Source: RH-AL1 sp964244495 (GTDB lineage: Bacteria; Pseudomonadota; Alphaproteobacteria; Rhizobiales; Beijerinckiaceae). Taken from it: 64,000 nucleotides of DNA. Positions 17,467 to 27,000 of this stretch are shown here, piece by piece. Location of the stretch: assembly GCA_964244495.1 (NCBI GenBank), contig CAXTIU010000005.1, positions 124,001-188,000 on the forward strand, written 5' to 3'. The notes under the pieces are model-generated. The model made no database searches, was not told the origin of the DNA, and was given only the letters and a program-made list of their open reading frames with translations. The stretch's first letter is position 1. Every line of letters starts with the position of its first letter. A program made the position numbers and the translations under genes.

Positions 17467-18372
17467 TCAGGCGCGGCGCCAGCGCGCATCGAGGCCCGGC
17501 TCGCCGGCCGCGATCACCACCCCCCTCGCTTCGAGGTCTTCCAGGTGGGCCAGCACCGACAGGGCCGCCGGCCTCGTCAAGCGTCGATCGAGGTGCTCGT
17601 AGATGGCTTGGCAGACGGCGGCGATCGTCTCGTCGCCGCCCGCCAGTCGCATGAGGATCGCCGCCTCGCGCTGGCGGCGATGGCGATGGAGGGCGCGCAC
17701 GAAGCGGGACGGGTCGCGCACGGGGCCACCGTGGCCCGGCCAGTAGATCGTTTCCCCGCGTGCGCGCAGCCGCTCCAGCGAGGCCATGTAGGCGCCCATC
17801 GAGCCGCCGGGCGGCGCGACCACCGTGGTCGACCAAGCCATGACGTGGTCGCCCGAGAACAGTGCCTGTTCCTCGGACAGCGCGAAGGCGAGATGGTTCA
17901 TCGTGTGGCCGGGGGTCGCGACCGCCTCCAGGGCGAAGCCGTCGCCTCGGTAGTTTTCGCCATCGGCGAGAACGCCGTCGGGCGCGTGGTCGCGGTCGTT
18001 GGCCGTCGAGTTCGCCTCGTCGCCACGCGGCGTCCGGAACGGCCGATGCGGCGCGCAGCCGATGATCGGGGCGCCGGTGCGGGCCTTGAGCAGGCGGGCG
18101 GCGGGCGAATGGTCGGCGTGCGTATGGGTGACGAGGATCGCCGCGACAGTCTCGCCGGGCAGGCCGGCTAGGATCGCCGCGACGTGGTCGGGCAGCGCCG
18201 GCCCCGGATCGATCACGGCGACCCTGCCGTGCCCGACCACGTAGGTGTTGGTACCCTTGAACGTCATGGGGCCGGCGTTGGGCGCCACGATCCGCCGAAC
18301 GAGCGGGGACAAGGCCGTCATGACGCCCGGCGCTTGCTCGAAGCCGCGATCGAGTGGAACGGCTTCGCTCAA
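17467..18372 (-). CDS. MBL-fold metallo-hydrolase (LACTB2/glyoxalase II-like)
   Basis: This 301-residue zinc hydrolase has the full metal set: THTHADHSPAA (HxHxDH), TPGHTMNH, FSGDHVM and the late WPGHGGP. A winged-helix-like C-terminal tail with RRLTRPAALSVLAHLEDLEA is typical of the LACTB2 branch. The family cleaves thioesters, nucleotides or RNA; the substrate here is open. The start is a TTG at 18372 overlapping the TGA of the ClC gene (TTGA), giving the conserved start LSEAVPLDRGF, which the later ATG at MTALSP would lose. It is therefore probably translated by coupling with the ClC gene. Confidence 0.85.
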   Translation of the reverse strand: MSEAVPLDRGFEQAPGVMTALSPLVRRIVAPNAGPMTFKGTNTYVVGHGRVAVIDPGPALPDHVAAILAGLPGETVAAILVTHTHADHSPAARLLKARTGAPIIGCAPHRPFRTPRGDEANSTANDRDHAPDGVLADGENYRGDGFALEAVATPGHTMNHLAFALSEEQALFSGDHVMAWSTTVVAPPGGSMGAYMASLERLRARGETIYWPGHGGPVRDPSRFVRALHRHRRQREAAILMRLAGGDETIAAVCQAIYEHLDRRLTRPAALSVLAHLEDLEARGVVIAAGEPGLDARWRRA

Positions 18373-19706
18373 AACGTGTCGGCCAGGTCGGCCTCCCCAC
18401 CCGGTCCGGGCGGAGCCGCCACCGGGATGAAGGGCTTTGAGAGGGCGTGGTACAGGCCGTCCCCGCAGACGAGCTTGGAAGCGGCGTCGGCGATCAGGGC
18501 GGCCACCATCAGCGGAATCACCATGGCGTGGTCCTGCGTCATCTCGGACACGATCACGAAGGAGGTGATCGGCGTCTGCACGACGCCGGCCAGGTAGGAA
18601 GCCATGCCGATCAGCGCCAGCGCGCCGATGGGGATGCTTCGGAACACGGCGTGCATCTCCGCCCCGAGGCCCGCCCCGATCGAGAGCGAGGGCGCGAAGA
18701 TCCCGCCGGGAATCCCGCTGACCGCCGAGAAGACCGTGGACAGGAATTTGAGCGGCATGAACAGCAGGGTCAGGTCGCCGCCGCCGTGCAGGATGGTGCT
18801 GGCCTCGGCGTAGCCGGTGCCGTAGGACGAATGATGGCCGGCGAGCCCGCAGAGCGCGACGCCGAGGCCGCAGAGCAGCGCGAAGACCAGCGGACGCCCG
18901 ACGGCGAGTTTTCGGATGCCGCGCGTGCGGTCGCCGGCGAGGCAGAGGATCAGGACGCGGCTGAACAGGCCGCCGAGGAGGCCACCGGCGGTGGCGCAGA
19001 GCGGCACGATCAGCCACACCCGACCGAGCGGAAAGGTCGCCGCCGTGGTGCCGAAATAAGTGTAGTCGCCGAGGATCGCCAGCGACGTGACGCCGGCGGC
19101 GATGATGCAGCCGATCACCAACCCGCTCGCCTTGGCCTCGAACGAGCGGCTGAGTTCCTCGATGCCGAAGACGATGCCGGCGAGCGGCGTGTTGAAGGCG
19201 GCGGCGATCCCGGCGGCCGCGCCGGCGAGCAGCAGGTTCTGCTGGTAGACCATCGGCGCGCTGCGGCCGATGAAGCCCATGATGGAGGCACCGACCTGCA
19301 CCGTCGGCCCCTCGCGGCCGATTGAGGCGCCGCAGAGCAGGCCGAGCATCATCACGATGATCTTGCCGGCCGCCGCCCGCAGCGACACCAGCGCGTTGCG
19401 CGTCATGGGATCGTCGATCTGGCGGGCGGCGATGACCTGCGGGATGCCGCTGCCCTGCGAGTTCGGGAACACGGCGCGCGCGATGAACACCGCCAGGAGG
19501 AAACCGCCGGGCGTGACGAGGAGGGCCCAGTATCCCGACAGATCGATCAACCGATGGAAGAGCGCCTGCGCCTTGTCCGCCGCCAGGGCCATGAGCACGG
19601 CGGCGCCGCCCACGCAGAGGCCGCCCAGCAGGAAGGTGGCGCGTCGTATCCATTGATCCACCGCCGAGCGGGAAAAGCCGAGGCGACGGACCAGGGTGCG
19701 TCGCAC
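18369..19706 (-). CDS. ClC-family chloride channel or H+/Cl- exchanger
   Basis: This 445-residue ClC protein has all signature loops: GSGIPQV (helix D), GREGPTVQ with the gating glutamate (helix F) and GIFAPSLSIG (helix N). The inner proton glutamate position is occupied in FNTPLAGIVFGIEELS, so the exchanger mode is possible. No CBS domain follows, as in bacterial forms. The GTG at 19706 is the first usable start. The frame stays open for about 80 more bases upstream, reading DPNPFTPIDPAPET, but without ATG, GTG or TTG. It could regulate ions or acid stress. Its stop overlaps the MBL gene start. Confidence 0.9.
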   Translation of the reverse strand: MRRTLVRRLGFSRSAVDQWIRRATFLLGGLCVGGAAVLMALAADKAQALFHRLIDLSGYWALLVTPGGFLLAVFIARAVFPNSQGSGIPQVIAARQIDDPMTRNALVSLRAAAGKIIVMMLGLLCGASIGREGPTVQVGASIMGFIGRSAPMVYQQNLLLAGAAAGIAAAFNTPLAGIVFGIEELSRSFEAKASGLVIGCIIAAGVTSLAILGDYTYFGTTAATFPLGRVWLIVPLCATAGGLLGGLFSRVLILCLAGDRTRGIRKLAVGRPLVFALLCGLGVALCGLAGHHSSYGTGYAEASTILHGGGDLTLLFMPLKFLSTVFSAVSGIPGGIFAPSLSIGAGLGAEMHAVFRSIPIGALALIGMASYLAGVVQTPITSFVIVSEMTQDHAMVIPLMVAALIADAASKLVCGDGLYHALSKPFIPVAAPPGPGGEADLADTF

Positions 19707-19860
19707 GGGCTTGACCGGGCCGGGCGTTTCCGGCGCGGGATCGATCGGGGTGAACGGGTTCGGGTCGGAGGTGATCGCCTGGGTTCCTCGCGAGAGGAAC
19801 CTTTATCCCGGTCGCCTCGCCGTTGGGCAAGCGCTTTCCCCGCGATGACGGGCGATCCGC

Positions 19861-20715
19861 TCAGGTGCCGGCGTACCATTGGTAGCCCTGGTCCTCCCAG
19901 TAGCCGCCCTGACCGTCGCCGATCGTGGCGAAGCTCGCCACCACCTCGATGCTCCTGATGTACTTGGTCATCTTGTAACCGAGCTGACGCTCGAGACGGA
20001 GGCGGAGCGGGGCGCCATGGGCGACGGGCAGGTTCCGCCCGTTCATGCCGTAGGCGAGGATCGTCTGCGGGTGCACGGCGGCATCCATGCCGATCGAGCC
20101 GTAGAAGGTCGGTGCCGCGCTCCCATCGAGGGTCTGCGGCGGATCCACCGGCTCGGTCGTGTAGTCCGTGTCGTATCGATCGAAGCAGTGGAACACCACG
20201 TAGCGGGCCTCGGGCTTCGGCTCGACCAGGTCGAGCACCTCGTGCAGGGGTACCCCGGTCCATTGTCCGATGCAGCTCCATCCCTCCACGCAATCGTGCC
20301 GGGTGATCTGCGTGCGCGCCGGCAAACCCTTCAGGTCGGCGAGCGTGAAAGCGCGCGGCTTGGCGACGAGGCCGCCGACGGGCATGGCGTAGGACGCGAA
20401 ACGCTCCGATGCGAGCTTCCGGTAGCCCGGGTCCTTGGGATCGAGCGAGCCGTTCGGCTTGAAGTACGAGCTGACGGACGCGGGCGCGTATTCCGGGGCG
20501 AGCTTCTGCCCTTCGAGGGCGCGCACCGCCCCGTAGGTGAGGTCACTTCCCCCTTTGAAGGCGGTCCGACCGGTCTTCGAGGCGGCGACGCGGTCGCAGC
20601 CGGTCATGATCAGGCCCGCGGCGCCGACGACGAACAGGCGGCGAGTGGGGACCGCGAGCTTCGGTACCAACAACTTCGGTGCCGAGAGTTTGGAACCGAC
20701 CAGCTTCGACGTCAT
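19861..20715 (-). CDS. Periplasmic molybdopterin oxidoreductase, sulfite oxidase/MsrP-like fold
   Basis: This 284-residue protein is a likely Tat-exported lipoprotein: TRRLFVVGAAGLIMTGC has a twin arginine and a lipobox-like cysteine. In the mature part, TRHDCVEGWSCIGQWTG carries the cysteine that ligates molybdenum in this fold, and HGAPLRLRLERQLGYK is a conserved Moco-binding stretch. Relatives reduce methionine sulfoxide or oxidise sulfite. The length is short and the MsrQ partner is replaced by a b561-type cytochrome, so I give no symbol. The first 23 residues are a KL-rich near-repeat. The ATG overlaps the stop of the cytochrome gene by 4 bases, so the two form a coupled unit. Confidence 0.8.
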   Translation of the reverse strand: MTSKLVGSKLSAPKLLVPKLAVPTRRLFVVGAAGLIMTGCDRVAASKTGRTAFKGGSDLTYGAVRALEGQKLAPEYAPASVSSYFKPNGSLDPKDPGYRKLASERFASYAMPVGGLVAKPRAFTLADLKGLPARTQITRHDCVEGWSCIGQWTGVPLHEVLDLVEPKPEARYVVFHCFDRYDTDYTTEPVDPPQTLDGSAAPTFYGSIGMDAAVHPQTILAYGMNGRNLPVAHGAPLRLRLERQLGYKMTKYIRSIEVVASFATIGDGQGGYWEDQGYQWYAGT

Positions 20716-21596
20716 CGATCGATGTCCTTCACGATGAAACGGCCGGTGATCATCGAGCGCATGTTGTTGATGGGCCCGGACAGGACCACCATCACGACGT
20801 GCACGACCACGAACAGGACGAGCGCCCACGCCATCAGGAAGTGGATGGTGCGCGCGCTCTGCCGGCCACCGAGAATGTCGCGCAGCCACGGCAACGCCGC
20901 GTCCATGCCGGGCGACATCTCGATGCCGGCCAGGATGAGGACGGGGAGGACGACGAACAGGACCAGCGCGTAGACGATCCTCTGCAGGATATTGTACTTC
21001 GGGGCGTCCGGCCCGTGCGAGAACCGCAGCCTGAGGTGGGCGACGACGTCGTGCGGGAGCGAGCGGAACTCGCGCAGGCGGGGCACGAGGTCGCGGAGGA
21101 TGTGGCCGCTGACGAGCCCGTAGGCGACGAAGACGGCGATGTCGATCAGCAGGACCCAGGCGAACAGGATGTGCCAAAGGCGTCCGGTGGCGAGGTCCTG
21201 CGAGCCGGGGATCGTCATCCAGTCCGGGAAGCCGCGCGCGGCCGGCCCGTCCGGCCCGTTGGAGACGCCGAGTACGCCGGTCGTGTCGAACGTGTGCCCG
21301 AGCACCGTCGTCACGCCCTTGTAACCGTCGTTGTCGATGTTGAGCACGAGCCGGTTCGGTCCCGTCGCGGCCGGGTCGAAGGTCGTGATGTTGCCGAAGT
21401 TCAGGTTCGGGTGGGCGTTGAAGATCTGCAGGCCGCTCATGAACAGGACCACCAACGCGACGACCCAAACCCAATGCGTCACCCGGACCCAGATGCTGTG
21501 GCGAAACGTCGTGACGCGGCGCGTGGCCTCGACTCGGCGGGCACGCGGTTGCCCGGCTTGCGCTTGCCCGATGGTTTCGACGCTTTGATCGGTCAT
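20712..21596 (-). CDS. Cytochrome b561/Ni-hydrogenase-type cytochrome b, membrane partner of the Mo protein
   Basis: This 294-residue membrane protein has four main helices: about residues 42-56, 140-165, 214-236 and 252-276. Candidate haem histidines lie in RVTHWVWV, LWHILFAW and IHFLMAW/VVHVVMV. The family moves electrons between the quinone pool and periplasmic partners. The coupled downstream gene encodes the molybdopterin protein, so this subunit probably feeds or drains it. The periplasmic loop between helices 1 and 2 (residues 57-138) is long and may contact the partner. The start is ATG at 21596; the caspase-like gene is divergent, with 194 bases between. Confidence 0.8.
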   Translation of the reverse strand: MTDQSVETIGQAQAGQPRARRVEATRRVTTFRHSIWVRVTHWVWVVALVVLFMSGLQIFNAHPNLNFGNITTFDPAATGPNRLVLNIDNDGYKGVTTVLGHTFDTTGVLGVSNGPDGPAARGFPDWMTIPGSQDLATGRLWHILFAWVLLIDIAVFVAYGLVSGHILRDLVPRLREFRSLPHDVVAHLRLRFSHGPDAPKYNILQRIVYALVLFVVLPVLILAGIEMSPGMDAALPWLRDILGGRQSARTIHFLMAWALVLFVVVHVVMVVLSGPINNMRSMITGRFIVKDIDR

Positions 21597-21790
21597 GGGT
21601 CTTTCTGGTCCAAGAACAGGTCGGTAGGCGTGGCCGCATGATCGTCGAACCCGCCGCCCGGGCCCGGTCCCTGGGCGCGATCGTACCAGCCCTGAGCCCG
21701 TCCCTGTAAGCCTATGTGGGACGGTTGGCACTGTTGCTTTTGCCTCCCGTGCCCCTTTTAGATCGACGGCATCGTCGGCTGAGAGGTTAT

Positions 21791-24082
21791 ATGCGGTCCC
21801 TTGCCAAGGTTTTCATCGCCGTCGTCCTGATCGTGCTCCGCGTCACCGCCGCCGGCGCGGCACCCGGACCCGAGAAGCGGGTCGCGTTCGTCGTCGGCAA
21901 CGCCAACTACGCCGCCGGTGCGCTGCCCACCGCCGCCAACGACGCCGGACTGATCGCGCAGACCTTGCAAGCCGCAGGCTTCGCGGTGGTGGGTGCCCGC
22001 GACCTCGACGCCGACACGTTCCGCCAATCCTATGCCGAGTTCCTCAAGCGCGTGACCGATGCGGGACCCGGGGCGGTGGCGTTCGTCTACGTCGCCGGCT
22101 ACGGCCTGCAATACGGTACCAACAACTATTACGTTCCGATCGGCGCCGACGTTTCCCGCGACGTGGACATTCCCATCGCGACCATACGCCTCTCCGACCT
22201 GCTCGCTCCCCTGGACGGGTTGCCGCTCAAGGCCCGCTTCGCCGTCTTCGATGCCGCCTACAAGACGCCTTTCGTTATCGGCGGCGCGCCGCTGGCCGGC
22301 GGCTTCTCCCTCGTCGAGGCGAGCCCCGGCTCGCTGGTCGCCTACAACGCGGCGCCGGGCACGGTGGGCTCCGTCGCGAAGGGAAACTACGGCCTCTACG
22401 CGCAATCGCTCGCCGCCGCCCTGCGCGAGGGCGGCTCGTCACCGGACGAGATCTTCGAACGCGTCCGCCTTCGGGTGGACCAGGAGTCGAAGGGGGCCGA
22501 AGTGCCCTGGAATTCATCGAAGATCGCCGGCGATTTCCGCTTCTTCGATCGTGGCAAGACCGCACCGCCACCGGCCGCAGGCGCCGCGCAGATGAGCGCA
22601 CTCAACACGAAGCCGCTGCGCGAACTGCCGGTGAAGGACGCCTACACCGCCGCCGTCGCCCGCGACAGCGTGCGATCCTACACCGAGTTCACGACCACCT
22701 ACGGTGCCGACCCCCTCGCCAAGCGCGCCCGCGTGCTGCTCGCCGCGCGGCGCGAGGCGGTCACCTGGCAGCGCACCGTGGACGTCGACAAGCCGAACGC
22801 CTACTGGTCCTACGGCGCCCGCTACCCGCGCGGGCCGCACGCCGCCGACGCGCGGCTGCGTCTCCGGGAGCTGTCGGCGGCGCCGCAACCCCCGCCCAAC
22901 TACCAGGCGCTCTCCTACGACGTGCCGCCCCCGCCGCCGGACGAGGCGGTCTACGAGGGACGGCCGGCGATCGACTTCGCCGACCCGGGCACCGATCTCC
23001 CGCCGCCGCCGCGGGTGCCGGACTATTGGCTACCGCCGGTGCCGGGCGCGTTCCTCGACCTGCCGCCACCGCCCGAACCGCTGGCGCTGTTCATCCTGCC
23101 GGTGCCGGTCTTCGTGCCGCTCCCGGACTACGACAACCCGCCGCCCTTCGTGGTTTTCCCCGTCGACGACTACTTCTACGGCGGTTTCGGGGGCGGGGCC
23201 GACGTGATCCTCGGGGATGCACGGGTCGTCAACCGTATCCACGGCGGCGCCGCGCTCGGTGCCGCCGCCGTCGCGGTGCCCGTCGCCGTGGCGGCACGCA
23301 CGGCGGCGCTGCAGCGGCGCGGCATCACCACGCCGGCGCAGCTCAACGCCAATCGGGGCGGCTCCGCCGAACCCGTCGAGCGCCTGCCGGGCGCCAACGG
23401 CGGGACGCTGCCGCCGCAGAACGCCGGGCGCGCCGGGCAGGGGAGCGCGACCCGTGCCGGGAAAACGGCGCGGCCGAGCGCCGGCAACATTCCGCGCGTG
23501 GCCCGTCCGACGACGGCGGCCCGCACCAACACGGCCTCCCGCGCGACGGTGCGGCGCAGTCCCGCCCGACGCCGACAGGCGGCGGGACAAGGCCGCTCGG
23601 GACAGCCGCAACGCGGGCAAACGCGCCAGACGCGGCGTGCCGTCCAGCGTCAAGCGGGGCGGGCGCCCCAGCGGCAGACCGCCCAGCGGAGGAGCGTTCA
23701 GCCGAGGGCACAGGGTGGACGGCGCGCGGCCGAGGCCCGCCAGCCGGCGATTCGTCAGGTGCGGGACTCTCGGCAAGCCCGTCAGCCGCAAGCCCGAACG
23801 CAGCAAGTTCGCCAGTCGCAAGCCCGACCACAGCGAGCCCGAACGCAGCAAGTCCGTCCCGGCGGCTTCGGCGGGGGCGTCAGGCCGGGCGGCTTCGGTG
23901 GCCGCGGCGCCGCTTCGGGCTTCGGAGGCGTCCGCTCCGGTGGGTTCGGCGGCGGTGGGCCGGGTCCGGGCGGCTTCGGCGGCGCTCCGGCCTTTGGCGG
24001 ACCTCGGCCCGGCGGGTTCGGCGGCGGCGCCCGCCCAACCGCGCCGGCCGGCGGTCGTCCCGGCGGCGGCTTCCGGCGCTAG
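21791..24082 (+). CDS. Caspase-fold (C14) protein lacking the catalytic His and Cys
   Basis: This 763-residue protein starts with a signal peptide (residues 1-23, VTAAGAA) and a p20-like caspase domain (about 28-260: RVAFVVGNANYAAG, TAANDAGLIAQTL). At the histidine site the usual GHG reads VAGYGLQ, with Tyr104. At the cysteine site DACR reads FDAAYK, with Ala156. Both catalytic residues are thus replaced and proteolysis is unlikely. Residues about 380-490 are proline-rich, a short Ala/Val hydrophobic stretch follows near 485, and the tail is Gln/Arg-rich then Gly/Phe-rich (GGFGGG repeats). It may be a periplasmic scaffold. Inactive C14 paralogues occur in the family, so this is inferred, not proven, loss. 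Confidence 0.8.
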   Translation: MRSLAKVFIAVVLIVLRVTAAGAAPGPEKRVAFVVGNANYAAGALPTAANDAGLIAQTLQAAGFAVVGARDLDADTFRQSYAEFLKRVTDAGPGAVAFVYVAGYGLQYGTNNYYVPIGADVSRDVDIPIATIRLSDLLAPLDGLPLKARFAVFDAAYKTPFVIGGAPLAGGFSLVEASPGSLVAYNAAPGTVGSVAKGNYGLYAQSLAAALREGGSSPDEIFERVRLRVDQESKGAEVPWNSSKIAGDFRFFDRGKTAPPPAAGAAQMSALNTKPLRELPVKDAYTAAVARDSVRSYTEFTTTYGADPLAKRARVLLAARREAVTWQRTVDVDKPNAYWSYGARYPRGPHAADARLRLRELSAAPQPPPNYQALSYDVPPPPPDEAVYEGRPAIDFADPGTDLPPPPRVPDYWLPPVPGAFLDLPPPPEPLALFILPVPVFVPLPDYDNPPPFVVFPVDDYFYGGFGGGADVILGDARVVNRIHGGAALGAAAVAVPVAVAARTAALQRRGITTPAQLNANRGGSAEPVERLPGANGGTLPPQNAGRAGQGSATRAGKTARPSAGNIPRVARPTTAARTNTASRATVRRSPARRRQAAGQGRSGQPQRGQTRQTRRAVQRQAGRAPQRQTAQRRSVQPRAQGGRRAAEARQPAIRQVRDSRQARQPQARTQQVRQSQARPQRARTQQVRPGGFGGGVRPGGFGGRGAASGFGGVRSGGFGGGGPGPGGFGGAPAFGGPRPGGFGGGARPTAPAGGRPGGGFRR

Positions 24083-24085
24083 CCC

Positions 24086-27000
24086 CTACTGGAAATTGCG
24101 TCCCTTCGGCAGCACGTGCCGCAGGGACGCGACCTCCGGCAAGTCCTCGAACAAGCGCGGTTGCGCCTCGTCGACCCGTTTCGGCCGGCGGTCGGCAACG
24201 GGACGGCGGATCTCGTCCGCGCGGGCCAGCACCGAGGACATGGCGCCCGACAAGACGGGGCCCGACGCCTCGGCGCCCACCTCTGCGATCTGGCTCAGGA
24301 GCCGCGTCAGGTCTTCCGCCTTCTCCGCGACAACGTGGATCACCTCGCCTTGGCGTTGCAACCGGCCGGTGACGGCGATGAAACGCCCCCCGATGACGAC
24401 GGGGCGCAGCGCCTCGAAGACTTTCGGCCAGACGATGATGTTGGCGACGCCGGTCTCGTCCTCCAACGTGAGGAAGATGGTGCCGTTCGCCGAGCCCGGC
24501 CGCTGGCGCACCAGCACCAACCCCGCCACCGTGACGCGCTTGCCGGGCGGCAGGATGCCGAGCGCCATCGCCCGCACCGCGCCGCGCCGCTCGATGCGGG
24601 CGCGCACGAAGGCGACGGGATGCGCCTTCAGGCTGAGCGACAGGTGTCGGTAGTCCTCGACGACGTGCTGGCCGAGCGGCATCGGCGGCAGGTCGGCCTC
24701 CGGCTCGCGCTCGACGAAGCTCAGGGCCTTCAAGAGGGGCAAGTCGTCCTTGTCGCCGGCCCGGTTGAGGCCGCGCACGATCCACAGGGCCTCGCGGCGG
24801 TCGAGCCCGAGCGAGCGGAAGGCGTCCGCCTCCGCCAGCACCTCGAGCATGGACGGCGCCAGCTCCGCCCGCAGCCACAGGTCGCGTACCGAGTCGTAGC
24901 CGGCACCACGACGGGCGACGAGGCGCTTCATGTCGGCCTCGCGCGCGCCCTTGACCTGGCGCAGGCCGAGCCGGACCGCGTGGTCGCCGAGGATGTCGCC
25001 GGCGCGCTCCGCGTGCTTGGCGTGGACGGGCTGGCGCTCCGCGGCCGCTTCCTCGTGTGGCCGGAACAGCGTGCAGTCCCAGTCCGACAGGTTCACGTCG
25101 ACCTCGGCCACCGCGACGCCGTGCTCGCGCGCGTCCCTCACGAGCTGCGCCGGCGCGTAGAACCCCATGGGCTGGGCGTTGAGCAGGGCGCAGGCGAACA
25201 CGTCGGGGTAGCGGCATTTCATCCATGAAGAGGCGTAGACGAGCAGGGCGAAGGAGGCGGCGTGGGACTCGGGAAAGCCGTAGGTGCCGAAGCCCTCGAT
25301 CTGCTTGAAGCAGCGGATCGCGAACTCTTCCGGGTAGCCGTTGGCGACCATGCCGCGCACCATCTTGTCGAAGAAGGTCGAGATCGTGCCGACCCGCTTG
25401 AAGGTCGCCATGGCGCGGCGCAGCTGGTCGGCCTCGGCCGGCGAGAAGCCGGCGGCGACGATGGCGATGCGCATCGCCTGCTCTTGGAACAGCGGCACGC
25501 CGAACGTCTTGCCGAGCACCGCCTCGAGCTCCGGCTTGTGGTACTCCACCGGTTCCTTGCCCAGGCGCCGGCGCAGGTAGGGGTGCACCATGTCGCCCTG
25601 GATCGGGCCGGGGCGCACGATCGCCACCTCGATGACGAGGTCGTAGAAGGTGGCCGGCTTGAGGCGCGGCAGCATGGACATCTGCGCCCGGCTCTCGATC
25701 TGGAAGACGCCCATCGTGTCGGCCTTGCCGATCATCGCGTAGACGGCCGACTCCTCCTTCGGCAGAGAGGCCAGCGTCTCGTTGCGGCCGTAGTTAGTCT
25801 TCATGAGGGTGAAACAGCCGCGCAGGCAGGACAGCATGCCGAGCGCGAGCACGTCGATCTTGAGGATCTTGAGGGCGTCGAGGTCGTCCTTGTCCCACTC
25901 GACGGTGGTGCGTCCGCCCATCGCCGCGTTGGCGATCGGCATCACCTCGTCGAGCCGCGAGCGCGTGATGACGAAGCCGCCGGTGTGCTGCGACAGGTGG
26001 CGCGGGAAGCCGGCCAGCTCGCGGGCGAGCGCCAGCGCCTTGGCGAGGCCGGGCTCGCCCGGCTCCAGGCCGGCGCGGCGCACGGCGTCCTCGTCGAGCG
26101 CCGCCGTGCTGCCGAACCCCCAGACCGTCGCCGAGAGTGAGCCGAGCGCGTCCTCCGACAGGCCGAACACCTTGCCGACCTCCCGGATGGCGGAGCGGGG
26201 CCGGTAGGTGACGACGCTGGCGGTGAGTGCCGCGTGCGCCCGGCCGTAATGCTCATAGATGTAGCGCATCACCTCCTCGCGCCGCTCGTGCTCGAAGTCG
26301 ACGTCGATATCGGGCGGCTCCGGGCGCTCAGGCGAGATGAAGCGCTCGAACAGCAGCTCGTTGAAGGCGGGGTCGACGTCGGTGATGCCGAGGCAGTAGC
26401 ACAGGGTCGAGTTGGCGGCGGAGCCCCGGCCCTGGCAGAGGATGCCCTGCTCCCGGGCGTAGCGCACGATATCGTGCACGGTGAGGAAGTAGGGCGCGTA
26501 TTTCATCCGCGCGACGAGGGCGAGCTCGTGGGCGATGGCCGCCGTGACTTTTGCGGGAACACCTTCGGGATAGCGCCGCTCCGCTCCCTCCCTCGCGAAG
26601 GCGGCGAGCGCCTCGTGGGGCGTGGCGTAGCCCTCGCGAAGCTCGTCGGGGTAGTCCGGGCCGAGCTCGTCGAGGGAGAAGCCGATGCCGTCGAGGAAGC
26701 GCAGGGTTTCGACGACCGCGTCCGGCGCTTCGGCGAACAGCCGGCGCATCTCGGCCGACGGCTTGAGGTGACGCTCGGCGTTGGCAGACAGCTTGCGGCC
26801 GGCCGCCTCCAGCGTGGTGCCGTGGCGGATGCAGGTGAGAACGTCGAGCAGCGCGCGGCGCGCGGGGTCGTGCATGACGACGTCGTTGGTGGCGATGAGC
26901 TTCAGCCCGAGGCGGTCGGCGAGGCCGCGGCGCTTGACGAGATCGGCACGCATCGCCCGGCCGTAGGTCATGCCCGCGCCGATCCACAGCCGGCTGGACG

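Noticed and set aside
19707..19787. Longer N-terminus for the ClC protein
   Set aside because: The upstream frame reads plausibly (DPNPFTPIDPAPET) but has no ATG, GTG or TTG; an ATC start would be exceptional, so GTG at 19706 is kept.
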